Positions 31,076 to 43,439 are shown, counted from the first letter of the stretch. The stretch: DNA of 64,000 bases from Brachionus manjavacas (GCA_019054805.1 JAHQIY010000023.1:310001-374000), one strand, 5' to 3'. Made by a program: numbers and translations. Notes: generated by a model from the sequence alone, not told the origin.

Positions 31076-33355
31076 GTTTTCTACAAAATTTTTTTTTATA
31101 TTAATAAATTTTAGATTAAAATTAAAATTATTTTATTCGAATTTGTCAAACAGAACATCTGCACAAGCATAGGAAAATTTTACTTTTTAATCGTCTTCAA
31201 GTGAAAATAAATAAAATCCACTATGAATCTTAAAAATTAATTTTTTCTTTAAACTTTTGAAATTAAATAATTATATTACAAATAATTTTTTAATAGTTTA
31301 AAAATAAAATTGATATAAAATTCATCATAAAAATTAAAAAAAAAATTGAAACTCATTGAAGTTCAATCATTCAAGTTTTACAATAAATGGTGTTAAAACA
31401 AACATTTAATTAAACTATAAAAATTTTTTTAAATCAATTTTTAGGAATTTTTCAATATCATAAAAAATTTCAATTAATTTGATAAGCAAAAAAATTCTCT
31501 TTTTTTATTTGAATAATTCCGGCAGCGGAGCAATCGATCAAACATTGTAAGTGTTTGTTCGATGAATTATGCGAGAAATTAGAAATTATTAGACAAATAA
31601 ATCACAATAATAAAATAAAATTTTCTAAATTTTTTTTTAAATAAAATAAAATACTAAAATATTAGAAAAAATATGGATATTATACTAAAATTTCTATCTT
31701 CAATTTAATTTGATAATCAATAGAAAATTTAATATTCTATTAAATATTAAATTGGATTCATACCTAAACCTAATGTTCAAAATTGGTGAATAAATTCGAT
31801 AACTTTTTGGTTTGAATTGAGACAATTTTAAAAGAGATCTATTTCTTTCTGATAGTAATTTTTTTCTTCTGCTTGATTAATGATAACTAAATATTTTTTA
31901 TTTTTTCTAAAAAATTAATACCAGCTAGCTAATTTTGACACTATATAAAAAAAAAAAAAATAGTAAATATTAATCGACAAACTGAATTGCTAAATTAATT
32001 TTCTTGAAAAATTATGATAACTCAAGATAATATTTTAAATTAACTCTCAATTGATTTATTAAAACTAAAATTTAAACTCTTACAAAAATTGCTAAATCAA
32101 CAAGTATTGAATTTAAACCGGTAGTTAATGATCCTGTTTAGGTAGCAAATAATGATTAATTGAATGATGTTGAAGAAATTGATTTAACCAACCCAGAAAA
32201 AGACTTGGCAAAAATAAACAATATTTCGAGTTTTGCATGTTTAAAGATTTTGAAACAACTGATAAATAATGCAAAGGTATTTTCAATGAGTCTATATTGT
32301 AACATCATCACTCACATGATAATTTCACATTAGAAAAAAATTTTTAAACAAGAATAGAATTATTTTCTACCTTTATTGAGCCATTATGTGAAGCAATGGA
32401 AACGTGAAGCGAAAAAATGAACCTAACGACCAGATGTTTTTTTTATTCGGACTTCTAATTTTTTCATTGAAAAAAGATTGTTTCCATAATTTTGAACTAA
32501 AAGATTTGATCAAGAAAATAAAAAAAAAGATTTAAATAATTTGATTAAAAATAATTCATTTAGAAATAGAATTAACTTAAAACCAGGTTAAAAATTATAT
32601 TTTTGATGTTGTTGTTAAAAAAGATAAAAAATCAAAATTCATGTGTTTTAAACTAACCATTTTCACTCTAATGGCTATTTCAGTAAATTAAGATTTAAGT
32701 TGGAAATGTCAAAATTTTAAAAAATATGATAAAATTCATTAAAAGTGTATCAAAAAAACCAATCTAGACAAAACTAAGCTTGTAGTGAGTTCATGTGTCG
32801 AGGTATTAGTGTAAACTTTGCTTTTACCTTTTTTTATGTTTATTTGCAATTTTAGCATAAATTAGCCAAAATTGACGTATATCTTTTTTTTTAACTTTTT
32901 CATTAAACTTTAACTTTAAAGAAATTTTTTTTTAAAAAAATTCATTACTCTTTTTTGAATATTGAAAAAGTCTTTAATAAGTTAAATAAACTAATATTTT
33001 GATATGACTTTTAATTGATGCTTCTTTTTTCATTCTATAATTCAACAATTTTTTTTGTTAAAATTTTTTTAAAAAAGTCAAAATTTATTAAAAAAATTTG
33101 TAAATTTGCATTAATTGACTTTATAAGAAAATTTTGTAATAATACCTGTATAGTGTAAACAAATATATTCAAGAAGACTATTAATTAAAATTTGGATTTA
33201 TTTCGATAATAAAAAAATTTGCTTTAAAAAGTTTTTTATTAATTTTAATAGAATTACAAATTTTTTACTTTAAATTAAATGAACTATTTAACAAATAAAT
33301 TATTTGTAAAAAATAATAAGTTTTTTGTACTAAAATAATATCATAAAATTAATTT

Positions 33356-33910
33356 TTATCTTAAATTATGGAGACTAAAATCGGCGATTAAATGGAGTAA
33401 TAATCTGTAAAGTGGCAAGAATACGTGTGGTGTTAAAACAGCAACAAACGGACCAAAAAAACAATTCAAAAAATAAGTTGTTTTTCCATCAAAGATAAAA
33501 CTTTGAACAACTCCAATAGCTAATCCAATCATGCCTAAGCTAAGTGGACTCAAACAAAAATCAGAAATACAAAAATTGCTTATAAGTAAAGAGCACGCCA
33601 GACTGGTTAAAAAAAGGTTCGTAAAAACTTTAATAAAAGCTTTGACTTCATCTGCAATTCCTCGCATGAGCAATGCTACTTGATCTGCAATTCCTCGCAT
33701 GAGCAATGCTACTTGATCTGCAATTCCTCGCATGAGCAATGGGACTTGATCTGCCATTACATCAATTATTCTCTGAATAAGAAGCATTAAGCTGACAAAG
33801 AGCGATGTAAAAGTCTCAATTATTAAAGCTATTGAACTCGCTATTCGTGTTTTAATCGGATGTGAGACATCTATTAAAAATTCAATTATTTGATCAAACC
33901 AAGAAATTCT
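33356..33910 (-). pseudogene. Exon of an unidentified multi-pass membrane protein with three 33-bp repeats
   Basis: Open on the minus strand from a possible splice acceptor (AG just before 33,908; in-frame TAA at 33,913-33,911) to the stop at 33,356, about 184 codons. It encodes WFDQIIEFLIDVSHPIK and IASSIALIIETFTSLF, three near-identical 11-residue repeats (LLMRGIADQVA), then hydrophobic segments around FTNLFLTSLACSLLIS, LSLGMIGLAIGVVQSFIF and FFGPFVAVLTPHVFLPLY. The hydrophobicity suggests two to four membrane segments. I do not recognise the family. The same exon lies at 25,982-26,540, inverted at 23,297-23,494, truncated at about 1,775-1,855, and as a diverged relic at 50,573-50,680. It is therefore either a captured host exon or part of a mobile unit. 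It is listed as pseudogene because no companion exons are seen. Confidence 0.55.
33651..33755. repeat. Three tandem 33-bp repeats inside the membrane-protein exon
   Basis: Three consecutive copies of the unit beginning gcaattcctcgcatgagcaa, the third differing at gggac for gctac. They encode the 11-residue repeat LLMRGIADQVA. The same array is present at 26,274-26,378. Confidence 0.9.
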
Positions 33911-34961
33911 TTATAATTTCATAAATTAAAAGTTTTAATTTTTAAAATTATAAACTCATTTAAAATAAAATTTTGAATGCAAAACTAATGCTATTTTCCT
34001 CTTATTTTAATAAAATGATCATTATAGAACTTTAATTTAAAAACTCTTTTATAAAATAAAAGCTTTCGTCAAAAATTAATTTTGTTTGAAAAATGGATTT
34101 TGGTGTTCTGAAGTTTGTTTCAATTCGATAATTTCAATTCAGAAAAACTTGAATAACTTTTTTACTAAAAGAGATAATTCAGTTCTGTAAAATGCTTAAT
34201 TATAAGCAAATTTGCTTAATGCAGTAAAATAAGTCTGCAAAATACTTTGCAATTTTAAGAATTTTGAAAAGCACCTCTATCCTTTAATTTTTTTTTCCTT
34301 TGTTTAATCTATTAAACAGTAAATCCTAATAATTAATTCATAAATGTGTTCAATTCACTAAACCTGTTTAAAAGTAGCGTAATTTAAGATAATAAAAATT
34401 GATTCATTAAATCAAGTTTTTTTTTAATATATAGGGAACTTAGTTTGCAGGTGAATTTTCTAAATAATGTAATTTTAAAAATAAAATATTATCTTTAATT
34501 GAAATTGATTGTCTTGAAATACAACATAAAAAAAGGAAATTTTAAAGAATTATTAATTAAACAAATCGTGAACTAAAGAATTAAAAAAAAATTTTATACT
34601 TTGTTGAACCTGATGCTTTGTTGTAGTTTCACGCTCCATCTTTTCTTTCGTTTTTCTACGATTTCGGAAAAAAATAAGCAAGTATTTAAAAAGGCTTTGA
34701 AATTTTTTTTTTTAATTGTTTTTAAAATTATAAAATTAGAAATAGCTTTATTTTTATTCAAAAATAATTTTCTTTAAATAGACCAAAATTCTGTATTTAG
34801 CATTAATTTTGAAAAAACCAGCTATTTGCTTATTTTTAACCATGAGGACTATGCCATTTCAGCTTTTTGAAATTTTTGAAAATTCAAAACAAATTTTTTG
34901 GTTTTTTTCATAATTAAAAAAAAAAAAAATTAAAAAATTGTAATTCTCGGTCATCTAGAAC

Positions 34962-34991
34962 CTGAAGGAGGCCTATCGGTCGAAAAAAGTC
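34962..34991 (+). ncRNA. Degenerate hammerhead-like motif, copy C
   Basis: Reads CTGAAGG, AGGCC-TATC-GGTC, GAAAAAA, GTC. It is the same as copy A except for the CTGA start. Confidence 0.5.
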
Positions 34992-35177
34992 GTTTTCTAC
35001 AAAATTGTTTTTTTTATTAATAAATTTAAAATTAAAATTAAAATTGTTTTAATCGACTTATCATTCGTTTGCTCGGTAAATGACCTAGAAGATTACAAAA
35101 AAATTACACTGTGTTTTCTATTCCATTATACCTTTCAAAATCCTCACTGAGAGATCGTACCAACAGAAACTTTGATT

Positions 35178-36430
35178 CGTTTAGAATGTGACATAAAGCA
35201 GAATTTAACTCACTTGAAAAATCAATCAATTTGAATATTAAAATTGAAAATTTGAATTTATCATTAACCGAATTATTTAAAAAAGTTGAAAAAAAATATA
35301 TTACAAATTCATCATTTTTAAATTTAAACAAAATATTTAATGAGAACCCAAATATTGGCGGGAAAGGAATTTTTACAAATCAAATGATAAATAATTTAGA
35401 ATACATTTGCATTAATGCTGAGAAAAATTACCTGGTTTATCCATCAATTTCAAGAATTCCTGATACTCAAACCTTTAGACCTTAAAGTTCTCAAACTTAA
35501 TTATTAATGATACTCAATTGAACGAGAATACTAAAGAAGGATCAATTGAATCTAATTATAATCAACCTGTAATAAAGCACAACCTAAGTGAGTCTTACAT
35601 TTAAGAATCAATTATGAACGATTATATACTAGATAAATTCCAAAGTGAAAATGAAAATTCAGTCTAATTTGTTCAAGATATGCGACAAATCGTCAATAAT
35701 ATAAAAGATGAAAGTGATTTTAAGGATATTAAACATTGTTAACTATTCTTTTACAAATTTCCAAATCCATTCTTGAATTGCTACCCATTGTTGGTTGAAA
35801 ATTTAATACATAATTATTAAAAAATGTCAAGTAGAAATAATGAACGAATCGATTTAAAGATTAAAATGCCAAATAAAAGAGTAAAGGAACAATGTAAAAG
35901 AGTCAAAAAAGAAAAAGATGATTTGATTAGTAACCTTTTTAAATCAAGTCAAAAATCAAATGATAAAATAAAGGCGAATCTGTTTCAAAACATTTAGGAA
36001 AGTATAAATACGATGATAATATTGATCAAAACAATAAGTATACTCTAACAAAACAATCTATTGAAGTAAATAATAGTTCAAAAAATAATTCAAAGCAACA
36101 AAGACCAATATTAAATCAAGTCAATAATTATCAATATCAAAATAGCCAAAAAAATATAAATAATCAAAGAATTTGGAACGCTAAAGTAGTCAATCATAGA
36201 AAAATTCAATTAAGAAAAAATATTTTTAACTACTTTAATAAACAAAGAGAAAGTTTCAATTATAGTTTTAATCGGAAATACTCAACTTCAGATTCAAGAA
36301 ATCTATTTGGCAATTACCAAACGAACAATTATAGAGTTGAAACTGATAGAATTTACAAATTTCGACTCAATCATATTCAAAGACAATTTCACCACATGAA
36401 TGATTCTTCACCCTATTTTTATGACTATGC
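35178..36430 (+). pseudogene. Decayed, truncated ORF1 of the PLE relative, copy C
   Basis: Same remnants as copy B, including the 76-bp deletion junction near 35,738. It is truncated at 36,430 before the end of the Asn/Arg-rich region; ORF2 is absent. Confidence 0.72.
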
Positions 36431-37560
36431 AAAATTAATTTTGTTTGAAAAATGGATTTTGGTGTTCTGAAGTTTGTTTCAATTCGATAATTTCAATTCA
36501 GAAAAACTTGAATAACTTATTTACTAAAAGAGATAATTCAGTTCTGTAAAATGCTTAATTATAAGCAAATTAGCTTAATGCAGTAAAATAAGTCTGAAAT
36601 AAGAAATCAAGTTTTTTGGTATGAAATTTGATTCAAAATTAAATTTTAATATTTTAATAGACAAAATTAAAGAACATTGCAGATAGGCCTTCTTCAGAAT
36701 CTAGATGACCGAGAATTACAATTTTTTTAAATTTTTTTAATTATAAAAAAAACGACAAAAAGTTATTCAAGTTATTCTGAATTGAAATAAACCTCACAAC
36801 CCCATGGATTTTAAAGGAAGAAATAACTAAAAAGTGGAGCAAAAAGTTTAAAAAAAACCTCTATCCTTTAATTTTTTTTCCTTTGTTTAATCTATTAAAC
36901 AGTAAATCCTAATAATTAATTCATAAATGTGTTCAATTCACTAAACTTGTTTAAAAGTAGCTTTAATTTAAGATGATAAAAATTGATTCATTAAATCAAG
37001 TTTTTTTTTAATATATAGGGAACTTAGTTTGCAGGTGAACTTTCTAAATAATGTAATTTTAAAAATAAAATATTATCTTAAATTGAAATTTGTGTCTTGA
37101 AATACAACATAAAAAAAGGAAATTTTAAAGAATTATTAATTAAACAAATCATGAACTAAAGAATTAAAAAAAAATTTTATACTTTGTTGAACCTGATGCT
37201 TTGTTGTAGTTTCACGCTCCATCTTTTCTTTCGTTTTTCTACGATTTCGGAAAAAAATAAGCAAGTATTTAAAAAGGCTTTGAAATTTTTTTTTTTAATT
37301 GTTTTTAAAATTATAAAATTAGAAATAGCTTTATTATTATCCAAAAATAATTTTCTTTAAATAGACCAAAATTCTGTATTTAGCTTTAATTTTGAAAAAA
37401 CTAGATAATTACTTATTTTTAACCATGAGGACTATGCCATTTCAGCTTTTTGAAATTTTTGAAAATTCAAAAAAAAAATTTTCGTTTTTTTATAATTAAA
37501 AAAATTAAAAAAATTGTAATTCTCGGACATCTATATTCTGAAGAAGGCCTATCTGCAAAG
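36431..37560. repeat. Mosaic of repeat-block pieces with an inverted LINE/pseudo-LTR fragment
   Basis: Positions 36,431-36,595 copy 34,074-34,240. Positions 36,597-36,745 are an inverted copy of 37,500-37,650. Positions 36,750-36,860 match 20,095-20,215. Positions 36,865-37,500 match 34,280-34,950. No gene is supported. Confidence 0.75.
36597..36680 (+). pseudogene. LINE reverse transcriptase scrap, inverted copy
   Basis: Translates to EIKFFGMKFDSKLNFNI followed by KIKEHCR, the conserved post-palm block of non-LTR RTs. It is joined directly to a hammerhead-like segment on the opposite strand (ggccttcttcag). Inverted with respect to 37,560-37,640. Confidence 0.5.
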
Positions 37561-37790
37561 TTCTTTAATTTTGTTTACTAAAATATTAAAATTTAATTTA
37601 GAATCAAATTTCATACCAAGAAACTTGATTTCTTATTTATCATTAATATATATACTAAATAAAATAGGACTAATTACTGAGACCTGAGAGACACATGCGG
37701 TTATTTGTTATTCTTCGCTGAGGTGGTCATTCACATTACCTTAAATCTTCTTTCGTTTAAAATAGGATCTAATCCAGTTAATCAAGTACA
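37560..37790 (-). pseudogene. LINE reverse transcriptase fragment with internal deletion
   Basis: The minus strand reads LINWIRSYFKRKK, then VSQVSVISPILFSIYIND (RT motif B region), then directly IKFLGMKFDSKLNFNIL and KIKELCR. The catalytic motif C region between the last two is missing. A 25-bp A/T insert flanked by a 13-bp repeat (agttaatcaagta) lies at 37,775-37,830. Family: non-LTR retrotransposon of uncertain clade. Confidence 0.65.
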
Positions 37791-39913
37791 AATACATATA
37801 AACAAATAAATAAAGTTAATCAAGTAACGAGGTGGATTCATTCTTTTAGAGGGTTGAGTACTTTGAATAAAAACAGCCTTCATGATAGTTTGTGTGATGC
37901 TGAATTTTAGTTAAGTAAATAGAAATCAATGTCAAATGTTCAAATCAATGTTAAATCTATTACAATAAAGACATATTTTTTTAGCTTATTTACTTTTATT
38001 TGATTTTTTCTTTTGATTTTTTTTAATTTATTATGAAGGAGCCTTAGCTCGGTAAGAAAAAAAAAAATAAATAAATTAAAAATATACTTTAAATATTTCA
38101 AATCATAAAAATAAATTGACAAAACAAATAGATGCGTTATCCTGTGATATGATTAAAGGCAATTTTGAGTTAAATTTGAACTTAAAATTTTCCTAAATAA
38201 TTAAGCGAGACGTCAGACTGATGGAAGAATAAAGAGAAGGTTTCGAATCAAGATATATCGAATATCCAACTCCATAGTGTCATAGCCATCTAACCATTTC
38301 ATTCTTTTTCCTGAACTTTCATAACTTAATTTTGAAAAAAAAAACATTTATTTTTACCTTAAAGTAAGTCTCCATCATTGGCGGTCTGCTCATCTAGACT
38401 GCTAGCTCGATTTGAATTGATCGCAAATAGAAAAAAAATTGAAAATTTGTCTTACGTAAAAAGCAAAACAATGAATAATAATTATTGAAATTATAAAATA
38501 CAAAAAGATCAAGCATTATAGATTAGACTTTATTTCTTAAAGTAACTTTTTTGTCTCCCTATTTTAACATAACGTTCTTAACTTTTAATATTTTTTTTTA
38601 TTTTTTGTGTAGTTTTTATTCTGAAGATGCATTACAGAAAAACAAATAAATAAGTATACGAGACTGTGGACATTTTACAAAAAACGCTAAGCAATAAAAA
38701 AACTTTAAACCTTGTTTAATTTGTGGATCATTCATGGAAGGGGAACTTGGTGTCAAAATTCTTAGAGATCGTAATAATAAAAAAAGATAAAAAAATGGAT
38801 ATTCAAACTCAGCATCAGATAAATATTTTAAAATCAAATTATAATTTTAACCAAATGTATATTGAATAACCAATGATTAAGAAACAGGGGCTTAATTTTA
38901 TTATTTATATTTAATAAAAGTCTTATTTGTGTGATTTTAATTATTCGTTTTTTTCGTTATTTAGATATATCCTCTCAGAGGATTATCTGAATATGCCAAT
39001 TTTATTGTTTATTTCATAGAAAATAAATTCATAAATTCGAATTTTATTTGAAAGAAATTCTCGTACCTTTTATGCATTCTTTGTGTTTTGTGCATGTGTT
39101 AAATTTTTTTGTTTAAAGACTCTTTTTTCTAATTTATTTCTTTCGGTACTTAAGCAACATTAACATCTGCTAATGCATCACCTATCATTGATTCTTAGGT
39201 GATCTTAAAATTGAGTAACGCAAAATTATATATAATATTTTAGAAAAAAATCAACTTAAGCTTTTGAATTCTGGAACAAGATAAATTATTTTTCCCTTTA
39301 AATTATAATTTTAACACATTAATGAACCTGAATTTTAAGGCAACAAAGATATTGAATAATGTTCACGAAAATTTGAATTATTTGCATCATATTGAAGCAA
39401 TAATTCAAGTAGATAATTTGAATATCTTATAATTTGGAGATTTTTAAATTTTGTTTGACAACTTGCTGCACTTGTAGACGGTCGTCTCAGATTATTTTCT
39501 ATGAATTAAGGTGCGCGTCATTCAATACGTATCGAGATTACTTTTTCCAAGATTTCTTTATATCATTTTGTAGAGAAAAAAATTCTAATATCAACGGTTA
39601 ATAACATTAAATAGGTTTCTGATATATTAAGGAGATATAAAGCTTTAAAGAATTTTTTTTTATTTTTTCTTTATATCTCAAAATAAAATTGCCAAAAAAC
39701 AGTGCAAAATTGTAAATTTTTGTTAATAGAATTAGTTTAAAGAGTTTAAATGGTTTTAAGCAAAAAAATAGCTAATTATTAGAAATGAAACAAAAAAAAA
39801 TGAATTTGTGAAAATTCGAGATTTAAAGAATTAAGTTTTAGAATAAGTTTTATTTCCATTAAATTGAAATTCAAGTAATATTTACAGAAAGAAAAATTAG
39901 ACAAAAAAAAACT
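37791..39913. other. Intergenic DNA without recognisable genes
   Basis: Very A/T-rich on both strands with only short open frames. The one item noted is a short hairpin-bearing repeat at 38,031-38,075 (gaaggagccttagctcggta) resembling 52,230-52,265. Confidence 0.6.
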
Positions 39914-39932
39914 AAGTTTTGCTGGCATAACA
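39914..39932 (+). repeat. Left copy of a 19-22 bp direct repeat (candidate target-site duplication)
   Basis: aagttttgctggcataaca occurs here and at 46,297-46,315. With the bases act before it, which overlap the ACT microsatellite on the right, the match is 22 bp. It brackets the G/C-richer LINE/gypsy block. Confidence 0.75.
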
Positions 39933-40045
39933 CAGGCGCCCATCCATTAGAAGAATGGACCCACATTCTGACAAAATTTTAAAAAATATAATAGAATTCA
40001 AAGAAAATAACAGGAGAAAAAGAAAATTTGTATTGGCAAATGCAA

Positions 40046-40633
40046 TTAGCTTGTTTTGAAAAAAACTTGGTTGACGTCACTGTAGTCTACAGGGGTATCA
40101 CAAGTTGGGCACTCTGGCACTTCGATTGCAGACCTGAAATACTCGGTGCGCAAAAAAGGGTGACCGCAAACAGTCCGCATTACTTCACTTGAGCTCAATT
40201 ACGACAGCAGCCTCATGCATATTCCACACTCTATTTCTGTGAGTTCAAGGACTATGCTTTTATGGGGTACGAATCGTCGTTTCCAGTCGGCCGCAGGTAG
40301 TACCATTACCTCCAACTTGGATTTGAGTTTTTCGTCAAAGTATCGATCCCAATCTGGTCTTGAGGTTACCCACTCATCTAGCATTGTTTTAGGCCTTAGG
40401 TTTTTCTCCTTGACCACCTGGTTAGTTAGTTTGTTTTTATTTTGTTCTCGCATGCAGTTCAAGAAGTCCCATTGAAGATCGGTTTCTTTAGTTTGGTTTT
40501 TGAGCTCCTCATTAAGGGCTTTTAGTGCGTTATTCTCTACTTCAAGGAGTCGTATGTATTCGGTCTGGACAGGACTTTTAACTTCTCTTAAGGCCTTCTT
40601 TCGCTGGTCTTTTCCATGCCATTTACATGTCAT
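40046..40633 (-). pseudogene. Coiled-coil/RING-finger-like protein, interrupted by a stop
   Basis: One frame of 195 codons with a single internal TAA at 40,201-40,199. The N-terminal two-thirds is charged and helical (LLEVENNALKALNEELKNQT). The C-terminus reads CGIC, then after the stop TVCGHPFLRTEYF and VPECPTCDTPVDYSD. The spacing C-x2-C ... C-x-H ... C-x2-C resembles a RING or related zinc-binding domain, as in E3 ubiquitin ligases. It may be a separate captured gene or a 3' ORF of the adjacent gypsy relic. No family is assigned with confidence. Confidence 0.5.
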
Positions 40634-41559
40634 TTAGCACCATCCAGTGATTTGACGAATTTTGGAAGAAGATTTCGATGAGTGAAACCGATCCAAGCTA
40701 TTGTCGTCGCAATACTCGGTGGTTGGTTCCTGACTTTTGCCGATTCTATGCCCCTAGGTTGAAAGAAAAGGCATGGTGTTTAAGTGCTCGACAATACATG
40801 AGAGCATGGTCTTCTACTCATAGAAATGGAATTAAAATAAATATCGTGTATATTTTTGTATTTCATATCGAAGTTAAATTTTAAGTTTTTCACACAGACG
40901 TTTGACAAATCGAACCTGTTGAACTCATGTTCCTCTACTTGGGGTGACAGTTTATCCATCGAAAGTTTGATGTTTAATTCGTAGGCTAAACGAGCGGTAC
41001 TTTCATGAATACTGAAACGGGGTACCGTCTCATTAAGATTAAGTTCATAGTCCGAGAAGGAGGGGGTGGACAACGGTATGACTGGTTCAGCCCCAGTTTG
41101 GGTTTGTTAAGGAACCGTGCTGATAGATCGACCTCAGCGTTGTGTTTTGGTTTGTTTTAAGTTATTTAAATAGAAAAATTAGTTTTGCTAGAGATTGAGT
41201 GGCTTCGAAAAGTGTCTTCGCGACATATCAATTTTTTTTTTTATTTTTGAGGATAGTTCTAGCAATATGGAAGCCGGTCCACGGGGCGAAGAACTCTCGT
41301 TGGGCGTTGTTGAAGGGGTTGGTTTTAGTAAATGCATTTGTGTTGAGTCGCGTTTTTCTTCAGGACACGATTGGTGGTTTGTTGGTTCTCGGACAGGGCC
41401 AGCCGTGGTAACGTTTCTCCTTTGACAATCTGGCTTTTTTTTCTATGTCTTACATTTGGATATAGCGTTTCTCATCATTTTCGGTCTTCCTCTTTTTTTG
41501 ACATATGTTGCTTGGATTTGAGCAGATATGAGTTGAGTCAAGTCTATTTCGTTAAATGA

Positions 41560-43400
41560 GGAATCATTTAGTGTTTTCGAGGTAGGTGAAGGTCCAAAAA
41601 CCTTTTGAGTCTATTTTGCGAAAACGAGTTTGTCAAGAAGTTTTTCCCAGTTGCTTTGGTTCTCGTCTACAAACTCTGATAACATTGTCTTAAGGGTCGG
41701 ATTGAACCTCTCAGTGAGACCGTTGTACTCGCGGTGGTATGCGCTTGTTTTCAGTTGGTGCACATCCAAGAGCTCATATAGTTTCTTCATAATCTCGGCT
41801 TGAAAATTGGTGCCTAGATCCGTTAAGACATTTGTATAGAATCCAAAATGGAATAAAAATGAGAGATATTTTTCAGCTATTGTCTCAGCAGTTTGGTCTT
41901 GACAAGATAGAAGGCCACGAATTTTGAAAAGTGACAACAAACAACTAAAATATACTTGTTCCCATTTGTCGTAGAGGGTTGAGGTCCTACAAAGTCGATT
42001 GTTACCTATTGTAAAGGTTGGTTAGCAAGGATGGGGTTTAGCCTGGCTTTAGGATGTCTACCCGAGGTTTTTGTCTTTTGACAAATTTCGCAGGATCGAA
42101 TGAACTGAATGATGTCGCGTCCAAGTTTTGGTCTGAAGAACCGGTCCATGTTTTTGCAGTCACAAACGTTTTGATTTGGTCTCTTATAACGTTGATTATC
42201 AAAGACGAATCCTCATCATCCTCAACGATTGGTGGCTGCTCGATTGAACATCTCGATAAGGCATCAGCATTGCAGTGTTTTTTTCCGCTTCGATATATAA
42301 TTTTAAGGTCGTAATTGCCAAATCTTATAAGCCAGCGGGCCGGTCGAGCATTTGGTTTGTTACACTTTAGAAGTTAGGATAGGGGTTGGTGAACAACATA
42401 CACTTCAAAAAATTGTCCGTATAAATATTGGTTTAGGCGGAAGTACTCTACCGCCAAAACGATCGCCAAAAGCTCTTTTACCGTCGTGCTGTAATTTTTC
42501 TGTGCCATGTTTAAACCTTTGCTTTATCTAATTGGTCTCCAAGCACCACCTTGAAATTGTGATAAAATTACCCCGACTCCTGAGTTGCAAGCGTCAGTAT
42601 CAAGCCTAAATATTAAGGTCATGTTGGGTAAAACAAGGAAGGAGTCAGATGTCAAAATCGAACGTAATTATTTAAATGCCTTATCACACTGGTCATTCCA
42701 CTTGAGGGTCCCGTCCTTTTCGCAGCCGTTTTTGGAAGTTAAAAAATAAAGTGGAGCTGCTTTTAGCGAGAAAAATTCAAAAAACTTTCTGTAGTTTTGG
42801 GCGAGGCAAAGAAATGATAGAACTTGAGTGAGGTTTGTGGGTCTAGGGTATCTGTGTAAAGCTTCTCTTTAAATGGATCTGGCTTGATCCGACCGTAGGA
42901 AACAACGTGACCTAAGAATGTCACCTCTTGTTTAGCCAATCCGCACTTTTACAACTTTACTTTTAGATCGTTTTGGCGCAGCTTTTCGACAACTTTAGTC
43001 AAGTGTTTAAGGTTCTCAAAGAGTGATGAAGAGTGGATAAAGATGTCGTCTAGGAATACTGATACGTATCCCTCTTCTATAAGCCCTCTGATTACGTTAT
43101 TCATCATCCTCTGAAAAGTCGCTGGTGCGTTTGTTGGTGCAATCGGCATTACATTGTATTTGTATAGACCCCACTCACACGCGAACGTGGTGTATTTTTT
43201 TGAGTCAACGTCTAATGGGATTTGATAAAAACCTGTGTTTAGTCTAGTTTGGTGTACCACTCCGAATTAGCTAATAGCGTGAACATGTCTTCGGCGTTTG
43301 GGAGGGGATGGGGGTCTTTAATCGTTAGGTTATTTAATTTAGAGTAATCGACGTTTTGATACTCATAAAGACATTTTTACCAACGAGGACTTTACACCGA
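41560..43400 (-). pseudogene. Ty3/gypsy pol relic: RT, RNase H, integrase
   Basis: From high to low coordinate the minus strand reads SKLNNLTIKDPHPLPNAEDM, then FYQIPLDVDSKKYTTFACEW, TNAPATFQRMMNNVI, VFLDDIFIHSS (RT catalytic block), FLGHVVSYGRIKPDPF (connection), a heavily broken RNase H region, and an integrase core with VLTDLGTNFQAEIM, TSAYHREYNGLTERFNPTLK and the expected downstream Glu region. Multiple stops and frameshifts. No LTR, gag or protease was found. The region is G/C-richer than its surroundings. Its upstream end meets the LINE at about 43,400-43,440. Confidence 0.85.
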
Positions 43401-43439
43401 GTGAAAGATCTGGCATCACTTGAGACCTATTCTTAAGAG

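Larger units (their letters stand above)
24593..31398. repeat. Repeat block B (segmental duplication)
   Basis: Positions 24,593-29,049 match block C (31,962-36,430) in the same orientation over about 4.46 kb with very high identity. They include the right inverted-repeat arm, the membrane-protein exon and the first half of the decayed PLE. Block B alone continues into the 3' half of that PLE and a second hammerhead-like motif at 31,046, followed by about 320 bp without recognisable coding. Confidence 0.88.
31399..36430. repeat. Repeat block C
   Basis: Positions 31,399-31,940 match 1-545, and 31,962-36,430 match 24,593-29,049. The block contains the best copy of the membrane-protein exon, another hammerhead-like motif and the 5' part of the decayed PLE. 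It ends at gactatgc (36,430), where the sequence jumps back to a copy of 34,074 onward. Confidence 0.88.

Noticed and set aside
38616..38837. 73-codon minus-strand frame
   Set aside because: Isolated, no motif, next to simple A/T sequence.
40678..41559. Several plus-strand frames of 60-76 codons within the gypsy relic
   Set aside because: Antisense to the gypsy/RING region, no recognisable domains, frames open by chance in G/C-richer DNA.
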